A stretch of 64,000 nucleotides of DNA from assembly GCA_902567235.1 (NCBI GenBank), contig CACFLX010000001.1, forward strand, positions 1 to 64,000, written 5' to 3'. The position numbers and the translations under genes are program-made. The DNA is from an uncultured Pelagibacteraceae bacterium (GTDB lineage Bacteria > Pseudomonadota > Alphaproteobacteria > Pelagibacterales > Pelagibacteraceae). Every line of letters begins with the position of its first letter. Positions within the stretch are counted from its first letter, which is position 1. This document shows positions 27,931 to 36,877 of the stretch, piece after piece. The notes beneath the pieces were generated by a model that saw only the letters and a program-made list of their open reading frames with translations, had not been told where the DNA came from and did no database searches.

Positions 27931-28938
27931 ATGAAAATTTTAATAGCGACAGATGCATATTTTCCACAAGTAAATGGTGTCGTAAGAACCTTACATGAAA
28001 CAGGCAATGTATTAAAAGAACAAGGTCATATTATAGAATATATTACACCACATTTATTTTTAACTTTTCCGATGCCGAAATATAACGAAATTAGGTTGTC
28101 TATAAATGTATGGCCAAGAGTTGGTAGTTTAATAAAGAAAATAAAACCTGATGCAATACATATTGCTACCGAAGGTCCTATAGGGACGATGGCAAGAAGA
28201 TATTGTTTAAAAAATAATCTAAAGTTTACTACGAGTTTCCATACAAGATTTGATAAATATCTAAAACTTTACTTTCCTATTATACCAGCAAAATGGGCTG
28301 AAAAATTCTTAGCAAACTTTCATAACAAGGCCGAGAGAATTTTAGTAACAACAGAATCCATGAGAAAAGAATTAATCGATATAGGTATAGATAATAATAA
28401 AATGATTACTTGGACCAGAGGGGGAAATCATGGAGCCTTTAAGAAACCTAAAAAAATTGAATTACATCACAAAAGACCAATTTGGATTTATGTTGGAAGA
28501 GTTGCAGTTGAAAAAAACATAAGAGCTTTCTTAGAATGTGATTTAGAAGGTACAAAAATAATAATAGGAAAAGGACCCGATTTAAAAAAATTAAAAGAAG
28601 AATTCCCTAAAGATATTTTTTTAGGAGAAAAAACAAATGGTGCACTTGCATCATATTTTGCATCTTCTGATGTTTTTGTATTCCCTAGTAAAACAGATAC
28701 ATTTGGAATTGTAGTTACTGAGGCTTTAAATTGTGGTACTCCTGTAGCTGCTTATCCTGTTCCAGGTCCTAAAGATATATTTGAAGGATCCAAAATAAAT
28801 TGTTTAGATAATGATCTTAAAGTTTCAGCCCATAAAGCTTTGAAAGTTGATCGAAATGATTGTCTTGAATTTGCAAAAAAATTTACTTGGGAAGAAACAG
28901 CAAAAATATTTTTTAATAATATTTCACCAAATCATTAG
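27931..28938 (+). CDS. agt: Agt-type GT4 glycosyltransferase (diacylglycerol glucosylation)
   Basis: A 335-residue GT-B glycosyltransferase of family GT4. Visible motifs are the acceptor-side loop ATDAYFPQVNGVVRTLHET near the N-terminus, HIATEGPIGTMARRYC, TSFHTRFDKYLK, the hinge IWIYVGRVAVEKNIRAF, and the donor site SSDVFVFPSKTDTFGIVVTEALNCGTPV with the conserved glutamate. Homologues next to PlcP in marine alphaproteobacteria transfer glucose or glucuronate to diacylglycerol, replacing phospholipids by glycolipids. It is 3 bases from plcP and must share its transcript. The sugar donor cannot be read from the sequence; a mannosyltransferase role is the main alternative. Confidence 0.82.
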   Translation: MKILIATDAYFPQVNGVVRTLHETGNVLKEQGHIIEYITPHLFLTFPMPKYNEIRLSINVWPRVGSLIKKIKPDAIHIATEGPIGTMARRYCLKNNLKFTTSFHTRFDKYLKLYFPIIPAKWAEKFLANFHNKAERILVTTESMRKELIDIGIDNNKMITWTRGGNHGAFKKPKKIELHHKRPIWIYVGRVAVEKNIRAFLECDLEGTKIIIGKGPDLKKLKEEFPKDIFLGEKTNGALASYFASSDVFVFPSKTDTFGIVVTEALNCGTPVAAYPVPGPKDIFEGSKINCLDNDLKVSAHKALKVDRNDCLEFAKKFTWEETAKIFFNNISPNH

Positions 28939-29002
28939 TAAACTTTTATTAATTTATTTGCATTAAAAAGAGTAATGATGCAAAATTAACTTATCTAAAT
29001 TT

Positions 29003-30148
29003 ATGGAATATTTCATCATTCTACTTATAGTTGTTATAGTTTATCTCCTATATTTACTTAATCAAAAAAAAAACAAATCAATAAATACCGCTACAATAAT
29101 TAATAAAAGAGAAGAAAAAACTAAAAGAGTAATTATTGATGAACTTGAGGATCAGTTTTTTGCATTAAATAAATTTAACATAATTAAATATGCCAATCCA
29201 AGTGCATTAAAAAGATTTGGAAGTAGTTTAATTGATAAAAACATTTCTTCTGTAATTCGAAAACCAGAATTAATAGAAAATATTGAAAAAGCTATAATTG
29301 AAAATAAAACAAAAAATATTGATGTTGAAATAGACTTGCCATCATATCAATTTTATAAGATTTATATCATCCCTGGCCCAACTCATTTATTTACTGAACC
29401 AGATTCTGTTGTGTTATTTTTTAAAGATTTTACTGAAATTACAAAAGCACAAAAATTTAAAACTGATTTTGTAGCCAATGTAAGCCATGAATTAAGAACA
29501 CCTTTAATGGCAATCAAAGGATCTTTAGAAACTATTGAAGGTCCAGCGTCTGATGATGAAAAGGCTAAAAAAAAATTTATGAAAATAATCATTGATCAAT
29601 CAAATAGAATGGAAAATTTAGTTAATGATCTTTTAATACTCACAAGAATTGAATTAGAAGAACATATAAGGCCAAGCACTTTAGTTGATATAAATGATCT
29701 TTTCAAAACAATCATCAGTAATTTTGAGATTATTTTAAAAAAAAAGAAATTAAACATTAATTTATCTCTCGCAAATCCAACAATTGTTATTGGAGATAAA
29801 AAAAAATTACAAACTGTTTTTTCTAATCTTTTAGATAATGCAATTAAGTATTCAAATGAAAACAAGTCTATTTTTATATCAAGCAATATTAGCGATGGTA
29901 AATTGTTAGAAAAAAATTTTATGATCAGTGTTAAAGACGAAGGTGTTGGCATTCCTCAAAGATTTATTTCTAGAATTACAGAAAGATTTTTTAGAGTAGA
30001 TCTTGAACAAAGTAATAAGGTTGGTGGAACTGGTTTAGGATTAGCTATTGTTAAACATATAGTTACTCAACATCGTGGACACTATGAGATTCTAAGTGAG
30101 GAAAACCAAGGAACTGAAATTCAAATTTATTTGCCAGCGAAAACTTAA
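29003..30148 (+). CDS. phoR: Phosphate regulon sensor histidine kinase PhoR
   Basis: Inner-membrane kinase of the Pho two-component system. The 381 residues have one N-terminal membrane helix (about 2-20), a PAS-like region (QFFALNKFNIIKYANPSALKRFG), and a dimerisation helix with His162 in VANVSHELRTPLMAIKG. The ATPase domain has NLLDNAIKYS, VKDEGVGIP, RFFRVD and GTGLGLAIV. The short N-terminus with a single helix and no periplasmic domain is standard for PhoR, which senses through PstSCAB-PhoU. It is separated from its partner phoB by the pst genes. No clear Pho box stands directly in front of it. Confidence 0.92.
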   Translation: MEYFIILLIVVIVYLLYLLNQKKNKSINTATIINKREEKTKRVIIDELEDQFFALNKFNIIKYANPSALKRFGSSLIDKNISSVIRKPELIENIEKAIIENKTKNIDVEIDLPSYQFYKIYIIPGPTHLFTEPDSVVLFFKDFTEITKAQKFKTDFVANVSHELRTPLMAIKGSLETIEGPASDDEKAKKKFMKIIIDQSNRMENLVNDLLILTRIELEEHIRPSTLVDINDLFKTIISNFEIILKKKKLNINLSLANPTIVIGDKKKLQTVFSNLLDNAIKYSNENKSIFISSNISDGKLLEKNFMISVKDEGVGIPQRFISRITERFFRVDLEQSNKVGGTGLGLAIVKHIVTQHRGHYEILSEENQGTEIQIYLPAKT

Positions 30149-30238
30149 ATTTAAAAGTATTATATTATAATAGTTTTAGAAGGTTTTTTTTAACAATTCT
30201 TTACTTGATTAATGTTAATATTTTAATTAATTTTTTAT

Positions 30239-30847
30239 ATGGTTAAAATATTCAAAAATATTTTGATTTTTGCTTTTTTGTTAAGCTCTATAACAACAAG
30301 TGTTTTTTCTAAAGATATCACAACATTATTAAGAAATCAGCAACTTACAGTTTTTGATATTGGAATTTTTAGATTAGAAGCAGATTTAAAAACTTCATAT
30401 CCTTCTATAAAAGATCATTTAGAAGTTACTGAAGCTGAATTTTATACAGACGTAGTTACCTCGTATTCTAAAAATTCAATTGATTTAATTGTTTCTGTTC
30501 CTATGAATAAAAATCTCAAGAAGGAAAATTATTTTTCAGATTCTTTTAGATGTAGGAATATTTTTAATTCTGTAAGAGATTTTTTATTGAGGAATGAGAA
30601 TTTGAGTAATTATAGATATACTATGGCTACAAGTTATTTAACCTCTATATTTTCAACCCCAAGCTCATGGCCTAGCTGGAGATATGATGAAGAAATTAGA
30701 GAAGAATTAGTAAACTTAGTAAAACTAGAAATAACTTTACGTCCAAGCAATGAACTCGCTCTTAATGAACAGGTAAACCCTATTTCATGTATTGGTGGCC
30801 TAGAAACTGATATTGATCAGATAATTATATCAAAAAAATACAACTAA
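30239..30847 (+). CDS. Exported protein of unknown function between phoR and pstS
   Basis: I do not recognise this 202-residue protein. A signal peptide is visible (basic MVKIFKN, hydrophobic core to about residue 20, likely cleavage after VFS at 24). The mature part has no membrane helix. It has two cysteines (FRCRN near 104 and PISCIGG near 184) that could form a disulfide, an aromatic segment TPSSWPSWRYDEE, and no tandem repeats. A single good Pho half-site (TTTAACA at 30189-30195) with a poor second half lies 44 bases upstream. Its place inside the Pho cluster suggests a periplasmic role in phosphate starvation; that is inference only. Confidence 0.7.
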   Translation: MVKIFKNILIFAFLLSSITTSVFSKDITTLLRNQQLTVFDIGIFRLEADLKTSYPSIKDHLEVTEAEFYTDVVTSYSKNSIDLIVSVPMNKNLKKENYFSDSFRCRNIFNSVRDFLLRNENLSNYRYTMATSYLTSIFSTPSSWPSWRYDEEIREELVNLVKLEITLRPSNELALNEQVNPISCIGGLETDIDQIIISKKYN

Positions 30848-30858
30848 AAAGTTACCTT

Positions 30859-30887
30859 TTTAACAAAAGTGTAACAATTCTGTAATA
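30859..30887 (+). promoter_or_regulatory. Three-unit Pho box upstream of pstS
   Basis: TTTAACA, TGTAACA and TGTAATA start at 30859, 30870 and 30881, an exact 11-bp period. They resemble the E. coli half-site CTGT(A/C)A(C/T). A TATTAA at 30886 lies 10 bp after the second unit, the spacing seen between Pho box and -10 in known promoters. The pstS ATG is 70 bases downstream. Confidence 0.78.
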
Positions 30888-30956
30888 TTAAAGATTCAAT
30901 AAATTTATACGAGTCAGTCATCTTTTAATTAATAAATAACGAAAGGATTAAAGATA

Positions 30957-31988
30957 ATGAAAAAACTAACTATAGTAATTGCTTCTTTAGTTGCACTTTC
31001 AATTGCAACTGTTGCTCAAGCAAGAGATCAAATTAAGATAGTTGGTTCTTCTACGGTATTCCCTTATGCAACAGTTGTTGCTGAAAGATTTGGTGGTACA
31101 GGTTTTAAAACTCCTGTAATCGAGTCTACTGGTACTGGTGGTGGAGCTAAACTATTCTGTGCTGGTGTAGGTGAACAACATCCAGATATTACAAACGCAT
31201 CAAGAGCTATGAAAGATAAAGAAAAAGCTCTATGTAAGAAAAATGGTGTAAATGAAATCGTTGAGATCGTAATTGGTAACGATGGTATTACATTAGCTTA
31301 CAGCAAAGATGCAAAACCAGTAAACTTTACTAAAGAACATTTGTATTTAGCACTAGCTGCTCATACAGTTGTTGATGGTAAATTAGTTCCAAATATTTAT
31401 AAAACTTGGGACCAAATTGACTCTAGTTTACCAAAACAAAAAATTTCAGTGATGATCCCACCAGGAACATCAGGAACTAGAGATGCTTGGAATTCTTTAG
31501 TAATGAAAAAAGGTATGACTAAAGAAGCTAAAGCTCTTTATAAAGCTGGTTTTGAAGCTGGAAATAAAAAATACAAAAAACCTCAAAAACTTTACAGAGA
31601 AGATGGTGCTGCTATTGAAGTTGGAGAAAATGATAGTTTAATCATCCAAAAGTTAACTCAAGATAAAGATATGTTTGGTTTCTTTGGTTTCAGTTATTTC
31701 TTAGCTGCAAAAGATAAATTACAAGCAGCAAGTATTGATGGTGGACAACCATCATTGAAGTCTATTCAAGACTACAGTTATGCTGTTGCTAGACCTTTAT
31801 TCTTCTACGTGAAAAAAGCTCACGTTGGAGTAATTCCAGGCTTACATGAGTTTGTGAAAGAATTCACAACAAAGAAAGCTATTGGAAAAGGTGGTTACCT
31901 AGCAGACATTGGTTTAGTGCCATTAGACTCTAAGTTGTATAAAACAACTAGAACTAATGCTACCAAACTAGTTGCTATGGGTAATTAA
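30957..31988 (+). CDS. pstS: Phosphate-binding periplasmic protein PstS
   Basis: High-affinity phosphate receptor of the Pst importer. The signal peptide is MKKLTIVIASLVALSIATVAQA, cleaved at about residue 22. The mature protein shows the phosphate-loop IKIVGSSTVFPYATVVAE, the ESTGTGGGAKLFCAG motif, NASRAMKDKE and PPGTSGTRDAWN. The spacing of these loops follows the PstS subfamily that has PstS-SphX-like length (343). GAAAGGATT is a good ribosome site. Expression is likely high and Pho-dependent given the three-unit Pho box and the terminator directly after the gene. Confidence 0.96.
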   Translation: MKKLTIVIASLVALSIATVAQARDQIKIVGSSTVFPYATVVAERFGGTGFKTPVIESTGTGGGAKLFCAGVGEQHPDITNASRAMKDKEKALCKKNGVNEIVEIVIGNDGITLAYSKDAKPVNFTKEHLYLALAAHTVVDGKLVPNIYKTWDQIDSSLPKQKISVMIPPGTSGTRDAWNSLVMKKGMTKEAKALYKAGFEAGNKKYKKPQKLYREDGAAIEVGENDSLIIQKLTQDKDMFGFFGFSYFLAAKDKLQAASIDGGQPSLKSIQDYSYAVARPLFFYVKKAHVGVIPGLHEFVKEFTTKKAIGKGGYLADIGLVPLDSKLYKTTRTNATKLVAMGN

Positions 31989-32012
31989 TTATTCATCAGT
32001 TAACAAATGATT

Positions 32013-32044
32013 AAAAAGGGGGTCTTTTTAGACCCCTTTTTTTT
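32013..32044 (+). terminator. Rho-independent terminator between pstS and pstC
   Basis: A 7-bp GC-rich stem GGGGTCT/AGACCCC with loop TTTT (32019-32025 and 32030-32036), extended by AAAAA before and eight T after. It lies 25 bases past the pstS stop and 36 bases before pstC, so downstream genes are reached by read-through or a separate promoter. Confidence 0.93.
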
Positions 32045-32079
32045 AAAATAAGAGTAAAGTCCTCAATAAAGGAGATTCT

Positions 32080-33465
32080 TTGAACTTAATATTGTTTACA
32101 TTTATTGTTCTTCTAGGTTTCACAAGTTATTATTTTGGACGTAAAAAAGCATACACAATTCAATCTACCAAAAAAAGATTAACTGCATTACCTCAATTTT
32201 ATGGTTATTATCTTGCGATCTGGTGTGCAATACCAGCCTTTATAATTTTTTCTTTATGGGCAATTTTTGAGCCCACAATTGTAAAACTATTAGTTTTAAG
32301 TGATTATTCAAATCAAGGTTATCTTGATGATGAATTAAATTTAATATACGAAAAAACAAAAGCATTGTCTCGAGGTCAATTCACTGGAGAAATTACACCT
32401 TTTATTGAAGCTTCAGCTGAAAAATATTTAAGTCTTCGATCAATAGCTCAAAGTTCAAAAGTTGTTATAGTATTATCTGCAATTATTGCCTCTGTTGCTT
32501 ATGCGTATAAAAGAATTTCATCTAATTCTAGAACAAGAGAACCAGTTGAAAAATTTTTGAACGCAGTTTTATTTACAGCTTCATTAGCCGCAATATTAAC
32601 TACTGTTGGAATAGTTTTCTCACTTATATTTCAAACTATAGATTTTTTTAAAGTAATTCCATTATTTGATTTTGTCTTTGGAACTCACTGGTATCCAGCA
32701 AAAGCTTTTGTTAGAGATTCTTCTGAGGCTTTAGATCCGTCAATGTATTCTGATACTTTTGGAGCGGTCCCTATTTTTGCAGGCACATTTTTTATTGCAT
32801 TTATTGCTATGTGCGTTGCTATCCCAATTGGATTAATGAGTGGAATTTATTTAGCTGAATATGCATCATATAAAGTTAGACAATACGCAAAACCTTTAAT
32901 TGAAATTTTAGCTGGTATACCAACAGTTGTTTATGGTTTTTTTGCTGCCCTAACTGTTGGCCCATTTTTAAAAGAATTAGGAACCTCTATGGGTCTTGAA
33001 GTTTCAGCTGAAAGTGCTTTAGCAGCAGGAGGGGTAATGGGCATTATGATCATACCATTTATTTCAAGTTTAAGCGACGATGTAATTACAAGTGTACCTC
33101 AAAGTTTAAGAGATGGAAGTTATGCTATGGGAGCAACTAAATCAGAAACAATCAAGAGAGTTATTTTTCCTGCAGCATTGCCGGGGATAGTTGGATCTAT
33201 TTTACTTGGTGTTTCAAGAGCTATTGGAGAAACAATGATAGTTGTTATGGCCTCTGGTTTAGCTGCTAATTTAACTTTAAATCCATTAGAATCTACTTCA
33301 ACAATTACAGCTCAAATTGTAGTTATTCTAATTGGTGACCAAGCTTTTGGTGACCCAAAAACGCAAGCTGCTTTTGCTTTAGGTATGTCATTATTTTTAG
33401 TAACGCTTTGTTTAAATATTGTGGCCTTAAGAGTAGTTAAAAAATATAGAGAGAAATATGAATAA
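32080..33465 (+). CDS. pstC: Phosphate ABC transporter permease PstC
   Basis: First membrane subunit of the Pst importer. The start codon is TTG, supported by AAAGGAG five bases upstream; no ATG gives as good a context. The 461 residues include an N-terminal helix, a long hydrophilic stretch with two further helices, then the permease core from about 225 with AEYASYKVRQYAKPLIEILAGIPTVVYGF and the coupling loop GSYAMGATKSETIKRVIFPAALPG. The long N-terminal extension compared with E. coli PstC is usual in alphaproteobacteria. It overlaps pstA by 8 bases. Confidence 0.93.
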   Translation: MNLILFTFIVLLGFTSYYFGRKKAYTIQSTKKRLTALPQFYGYYLAIWCAIPAFIIFSLWAIFEPTIVKLLVLSDYSNQGYLDDELNLIYEKTKALSRGQFTGEITPFIEASAEKYLSLRSIAQSSKVVIVLSAIIASVAYAYKRISSNSRTREPVEKFLNAVLFTASLAAILTTVGIVFSLIFQTIDFFKVIPLFDFVFGTHWYPAKAFVRDSSEALDPSMYSDTFGAVPIFAGTFFIAFIAMCVAIPIGLMSGIYLAEYASYKVRQYAKPLIEILAGIPTVVYGFFAALTVGPFLKELGTSMGLEVSAESALAAGGVMGIMIIPFISSLSDDVITSVPQSLRDGSYAMGATKSETIKRVIFPAALPGIVGSILLGVSRAIGETMIVVMASGLAANLTLNPLESTSTITAQIVVILIGDQAFGDPKTQAAFALGMSLFLVTLCLNIVALRVVKKYREKYE

Positions 33466-34726
33466 AAATAAAGAACAATTATTAAATAAAAGATACAAGG
33501 CTGAGCAGAGATTTCGCTTATACGGTCAAAGTGCAATTTTTATGGCACTTTTATTTTTAACAATCTTTATTTTCAAAATTTTTTCAACTGGCTATTCAGC
33601 TTTTCAAAAAACTTGGCTCATTGTTCCAGTAAATTTTGATGCTGAATTAATGATGTTAGATGAAAATCCAACAAAACAAGATATCGAAGATGCGGACTAT
33701 TACGAAATAGCACTTCAATCAATGTGGAATTTAGACCCTAACGCTAATGAGGATCAACAAAATCAATTAAAAAGAATGGTTTCTTATTTCTTTGAAAGAG
33801 AGATAAAACAAGAATTATTAAAAGATCCAAATTTATTAGGAAAAACCAAAGAAGTTTACCTAACTGCATCTGATGACTTAGATCAAGTTTTTAAAGGTAA
33901 TTATCCAAGAGATTTACCTGAAGACCAAAGAAGAGTAAGCGATTATCAACTAAAAATTTTTGATCAACTTGTTGCAAATGGTAATGTTGAAAGTAAATTT
34001 AATATTAGCTTTTTTACAAATGCTGACTCAAGAGAAGCAGAACTAGCTGGAATAGCAAGTTCATTTATGGGCTCAATTTTTTCTATACTTGTTTGTTTAA
34101 TGATAGCTTTTCCTGTAGCGGTTCTAGCAGCAATCTATCTTGAAGAATTTGCCCCTAAAAATAGATTCACTGATTTTATTGAAGTAAATATAAATAACTT
34201 AGCAGCAGTTCCATCTATAGTTTTTGGTCTATTAGGGTTAGGCGTTTTATTAGCTATATTTCAACTACCAAGGTCTACCCCATTGGTTGGAGGTATCACT
34301 TTGTCCTTAATGACTTTACCAACAATAATTATAGCTGCTAGAGCATCTTTAAAAGCGGTTCCACCAAGTATAAGAGAGGCAGCACTTGCTATGGGAGCAA
34401 GTCGAATGCAAACCACAATGCATCATACAGTTCCTCTTTCTATGCCTGGTACGTTATCAGGAACAATAATTGGTTTAGCTCAAGCTTTAGGAGAAACTGC
34501 ACCCCTAATTTTAATTGGAATGGTTGCTTTTGTTAACACGATACCTGGATCACCTATGGATCCTGCTGCAAGTTTACCAGTTCAAATTTATATTTGGGCT
34601 GAAAGTGCTGAAAGGGGATTTGTAGAAAAAGTTTCAGCATGTATAATGGTCTTACTTGGCTTTTTAATAATAATGAATTTATTTGCCCAAATAATAAGAC
34701 ATAAGTTTGAGAAAAAATGGAGTTAA
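33458..34726 (+). CDS. pstA: Phosphate ABC transporter permease PstA
   Basis: Second membrane subunit. The 422 residues have a helix near 25-45, a soluble insertion of roughly 150 residues rich in charged amino acids (about 50-195), then the permease core with [60 protein letters not shown] and the coupling loop [26 protein letters not shown]. Alphaproteobacterial PstA proteins commonly carry such an insertion, which E. coli PstA lacks. It ends one base before the pstB ATG. Confidence 0.93.
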   Translation: MNKNKEQLLNKRYKAEQRFRLYGQSAIFMALLFLTIFIFKIFSTGYSAFQKTWLIVPVNFDAELMMLDENPTKQDIEDADYYEIALQSMWNLDPNANEDQQNQLKRMVSYFFEREIKQELLKDPNLLGKTKEVYLTASDDLDQVFKGNYPRDLPEDQRRVSDYQLKIFDQLVANGNVESKFNISFFTNADSREAELAGIASSFMGSIFSILVCLMIAFPVAVLAAIYLEEFAPKNRFTDFIEVNINNLAAVPSIVFGLLGLGVLLAIFQLPRSTPLVGGITLSLMTLPTIIIAARASLKAVPPSIREAALAMGASRMQTTMHHTVPLSMPGTLSGTIIGLAQALGETAPLILIGMVAFVNTIPGSPMDPAASLPVQIYIWAESAERGFVEKVSACIMVLLGFLIIMNLFAQIIRHKFEKKWS

Positions 34727-34727
34727 A

Positions 34728-35483
34728 ATGATAAAGATTAAAGCAAAAGATGTTGATGTTTTTTACGGAAAAAAACAAGCACTCTTTAATATAAGTTTAG
34801 ATATTGAGGAAAATCAAGTAACGGCATTAATTGGTCCATCTGGTTGTGGTAAATCAACTTTCCTAAGATGTCTTAATAGAATGAATGATGTAATTGATAT
34901 CTGTAGTGTTAAAGGAGAAATTTTAATTAATGACTTTAATATCAATGATAAAAGCTGTGATGTAGTAAGACTAAGAGAAAAAATTGGTATGGTTTTTCAA
35001 AAACCTAATCCTTTCCCAAAAACTTTATATGAAAATGTATCTTACGGTCCAACAATTCATGGTATAGCTCAATCAAAACAAGAAATGGATGAAATTGTTG
35101 AAACTAGCTTAAAAAAAGCTGCACTATGGGAAGAGGTAAAAGATAGGTTGCATGAACCTGGAACTGGATTATCTGGAGGGCAACAACAAAGACTTTGTAT
35201 TGCTAGAGCAATTTCTGTAAGACCTGAAGTTATATTAATGGATGAGCCTTGTTCAGCATTAGATCCTATAGCAACAGCACAAATTGAAGAATTGATTGAT
35301 GAATTAAAAAAAGAGCACACAATAATAATTGTAACTCATTCTATGGCTCAAGCGGCACGTGTATCTCAAAATACAGGTTTTTTTCATTTAGGACAATTGA
35401 TAGAACATGGATCTACTGATAAAATATTTAAGAATCCTGATAATAAAAAAACCCAGGACTATATAACCGGGAGGTTTGGATAA
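34728..35483 (+). CDS. pstB: Phosphate ABC transporter ATP-binding protein PstB
   Basis: I start at the ATG at 34728 ([14 protein letters not shown]), with TGGAG just upstream, rather than the track start inside pstA; this gives 251 residues, the usual size. Walker [11 protein letters not shown]-loop [16 protein letters not shown], signature [14 protein letters not shown], Walker [14 protein letters not shown] and the His switch [10 protein letters not shown] are all present. PNPFP after the Q-loop and ISVRPEV are PstB-specific. It shares one base with phoU. Confidence 0.96.
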   Translation: MIKIKAKDVDVFYGKKQALFNISLDIEENQVTALIGPSGCGKSTFLRCLNRMNDVIDICSVKGEILINDFNINDKSCDVVRLREKIGMVFQKPNPFPKTLYENVSYGPTIHGIAQSKQEMDEIVETSLKKAALWEEVKDRLHEPGTGLSGGQQQRLCIARAISVRPEVILMDEPCSALDPIATAQIEELIDELKKEHTIIIVTHSMAQAARVSQNTGFFHLGQLIEHGSTDKIFKNPDNKKTQDYITGRFG

Positions 35484-36190
35484 TGTCTGAAGCACCACAT
35501 ACAGTTAAATCTTACGAAGAAGAACTAAAAAATCTCAATGCTAATATCATTAAAATGGGAAGTGCATGTGAGGAAGCTTTGGGTAAAGCAATTCAAGCCA
35601 TTACAACAAGAAATAGCGATATTGCAGAAGCTGTAATTAAAGAAGATGAAAAAATAGATAAATATGAAACTTTGATTGAACAACAAGTTGTAAATTTAAT
35701 TGCTTTGAGACAACCTATGGCAATTGATTTAAGAGAGACAGTAACGGCTTTGAAAATGTCTTCAGATTTAGAAAGAATAGGCGATTTAGCAAAAAATATA
35801 TCCAAGAGAACACTTTTGCTTAATGAAAATCTTCCAAAGAACTTGGTAGATTCATTAAATAGAGTATCTACCAATGTTCAAAAACAATTAAAATCAACAT
35901 TAGACGCTTATCTAGAAAGATCTGCGCCAATGGCAATAAATGTTTGGGAAGGTGATGAGCAAATAGATGATCTAACAAATCTTTGTATGCAAGAAGTTAT
36001 AAAATATCTTAAAGAAAATGAAAAAAATTTAGAGGATGGAACTCACTTGTTGTTTGTGACCAAAAACGTTGAGCGTATTGGTGATCATACTACGAATGTT
36101 GCAGAACAAATTTATTTTTTAGTTAAAGGTGAGTATTTAGAAGGCGACAGACCTAAGGGCACCGAGCCAATTGTAACCGGAGAAAAATGA
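35483..36190 (+). CDS. phoU: Phosphate transport regulator PhoU
   Basis: Cytoplasmic negative regulator that couples PstSCAB to PhoR and limits phosphate influx. The 235 residues are two three-helix PhoU repeats. The metal-cluster motif DLRETVTALKMSSDLERIGDLAKNI (repeat 1) and its partner VTKNVERIGDHTTNVAEQI (repeat 2) are easily seen. The acidic/basic N-terminus HTVKSYEEELKNLN is also typical. Located in the usual pstSCAB-phoU-phoB order; phoB follows after 3 bases. Confidence 0.95.
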   Translation: MSEAPHTVKSYEEELKNLNANIIKMGSACEEALGKAIQAITTRNSDIAEAVIKEDEKIDKYETLIEQQVVNLIALRQPMAIDLRETVTALKMSSDLERIGDLAKNISKRTLLLNENLPKNLVDSLNRVSTNVQKQLKSTLDAYLERSAPMAINVWEGDEQIDDLTNLCMQEVIKYLKENEKNLEDGTHLLFVTKNVERIGDHTTNVAEQIYFLVKGEYLEGDRPKGTEPIVTGEK

Positions 36191-36193
36191 TCT

Positions 36194-36877
36194 ATGTCAG
36201 CCCATGTTTTCATAGCTGAAGATGAAGCATCAATTGTTGCTTTGTTAAAGTACAATCTTGAAAAAGAAGGTTATAAAGTTAGTCATTCAGAAAATGGAGA
36301 AGATGCTCTTAAACAAATAAAATTAAAACAGCCAGATTTAATATTAATGGATTGGATGTTACCTGAATTATCTGGTGTTGAAATTTGTAAAAATTTAAAA
36401 AAAAATAATAAGTTTAATGATATTCCTGTCATTATGTTAACTGCAAAAGGGGAGGAAGAAGACAAATTAAAAGCATTTGATACTGGTGCAGATGATTATG
36501 TAACTAAACCTTTTAGTCAAAAAGAATTGAATGCTAGAATTAAATCTTTATTGAGAAGATCTAAGCCTCAATCATCATCAGACATTGTAGAATTTACTGA
36601 TTTAAAAATAGATCGGATTACAAAAAGAGTTTATAGAAAAGATAAAGAAATTACTTTAGGTCCAACTGAATTTAAATTATTAGATTTTTTTATCAAAAAT
36701 CCAAAAAGAGTTTATTCAAGAGAACAACTCCTAAATAATGTTTGGGGGGAAGATATATATGTTGAGTCTAGAACAGTAGATGTCCATATAAGAAGATTAA
36801 GACAAGCAATTAACATACAAAATACAAAACCTTTAATTAGAACAGTGAGATCAGCTGGTTATTCTTTAGAATCTTGA
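36194..36877 (+). CDS. phoB: Phosphate regulon response regulator PhoB
   Basis: DNA-binding partner of PhoR. The receiver domain has acidic residues DE at 10-11, phospho-acceptor Asp53 in LILMDWMLPELSG, Thr in IMLTAKG and Lys in YVTKPFS. The C-terminal winged helix shows LGPTEFKLLDFFI, YSREQLLNNVWG and the recognition helix VESRTVDVHIRRLRQAI. The DWMLP motif is typical of PhoB. Its likely sites in this window are the 11-bp-period TGTAACA boxes before pstS, plcP and the lipid kinase. Its 3' end overlaps convergent sixA by 19 bases. Confidence 0.95.
   Translation: MSAHVFIAEDEASIVALLKYNLEKEGYKVSHSENGEDALKQIKLKQPDLILMDWMLPELSGVEICKNLKKNNKFNDIPVIMLTAKGEEEDKLKAFDTGADDYVTKPFSQKELNARIKSLLRRSKPQSSSDIVEFTDLKIDRITKRVYRKDKEITLGPTEFKLLDFFIKNPKRVYSREQLLNNVWGEDIYVESRTVDVHIRRLRQAINIQNTKPLIRTVRSAGYSLES

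Noticed and set aside
28939-29002. Inverted repeat TTGCAT...ATGCAA between agt and phoR as a terminator
   Set aside because: Short stem with internal slippage and no T-run; too weak to call.
30149-30190. Terminator after phoR
   Set aside because: A weak AT-only stem with a central G/G mismatch precedes a T-run; pairing is not better than expected in such AT-rich DNA.
30189-30206. Possible Pho box before the 202-residue exported protein
   Set aside because: Only one half-site (TTTAACA) is good; the second reads TTTACTT. Kept as a remark in the gene entry, not as a feature.
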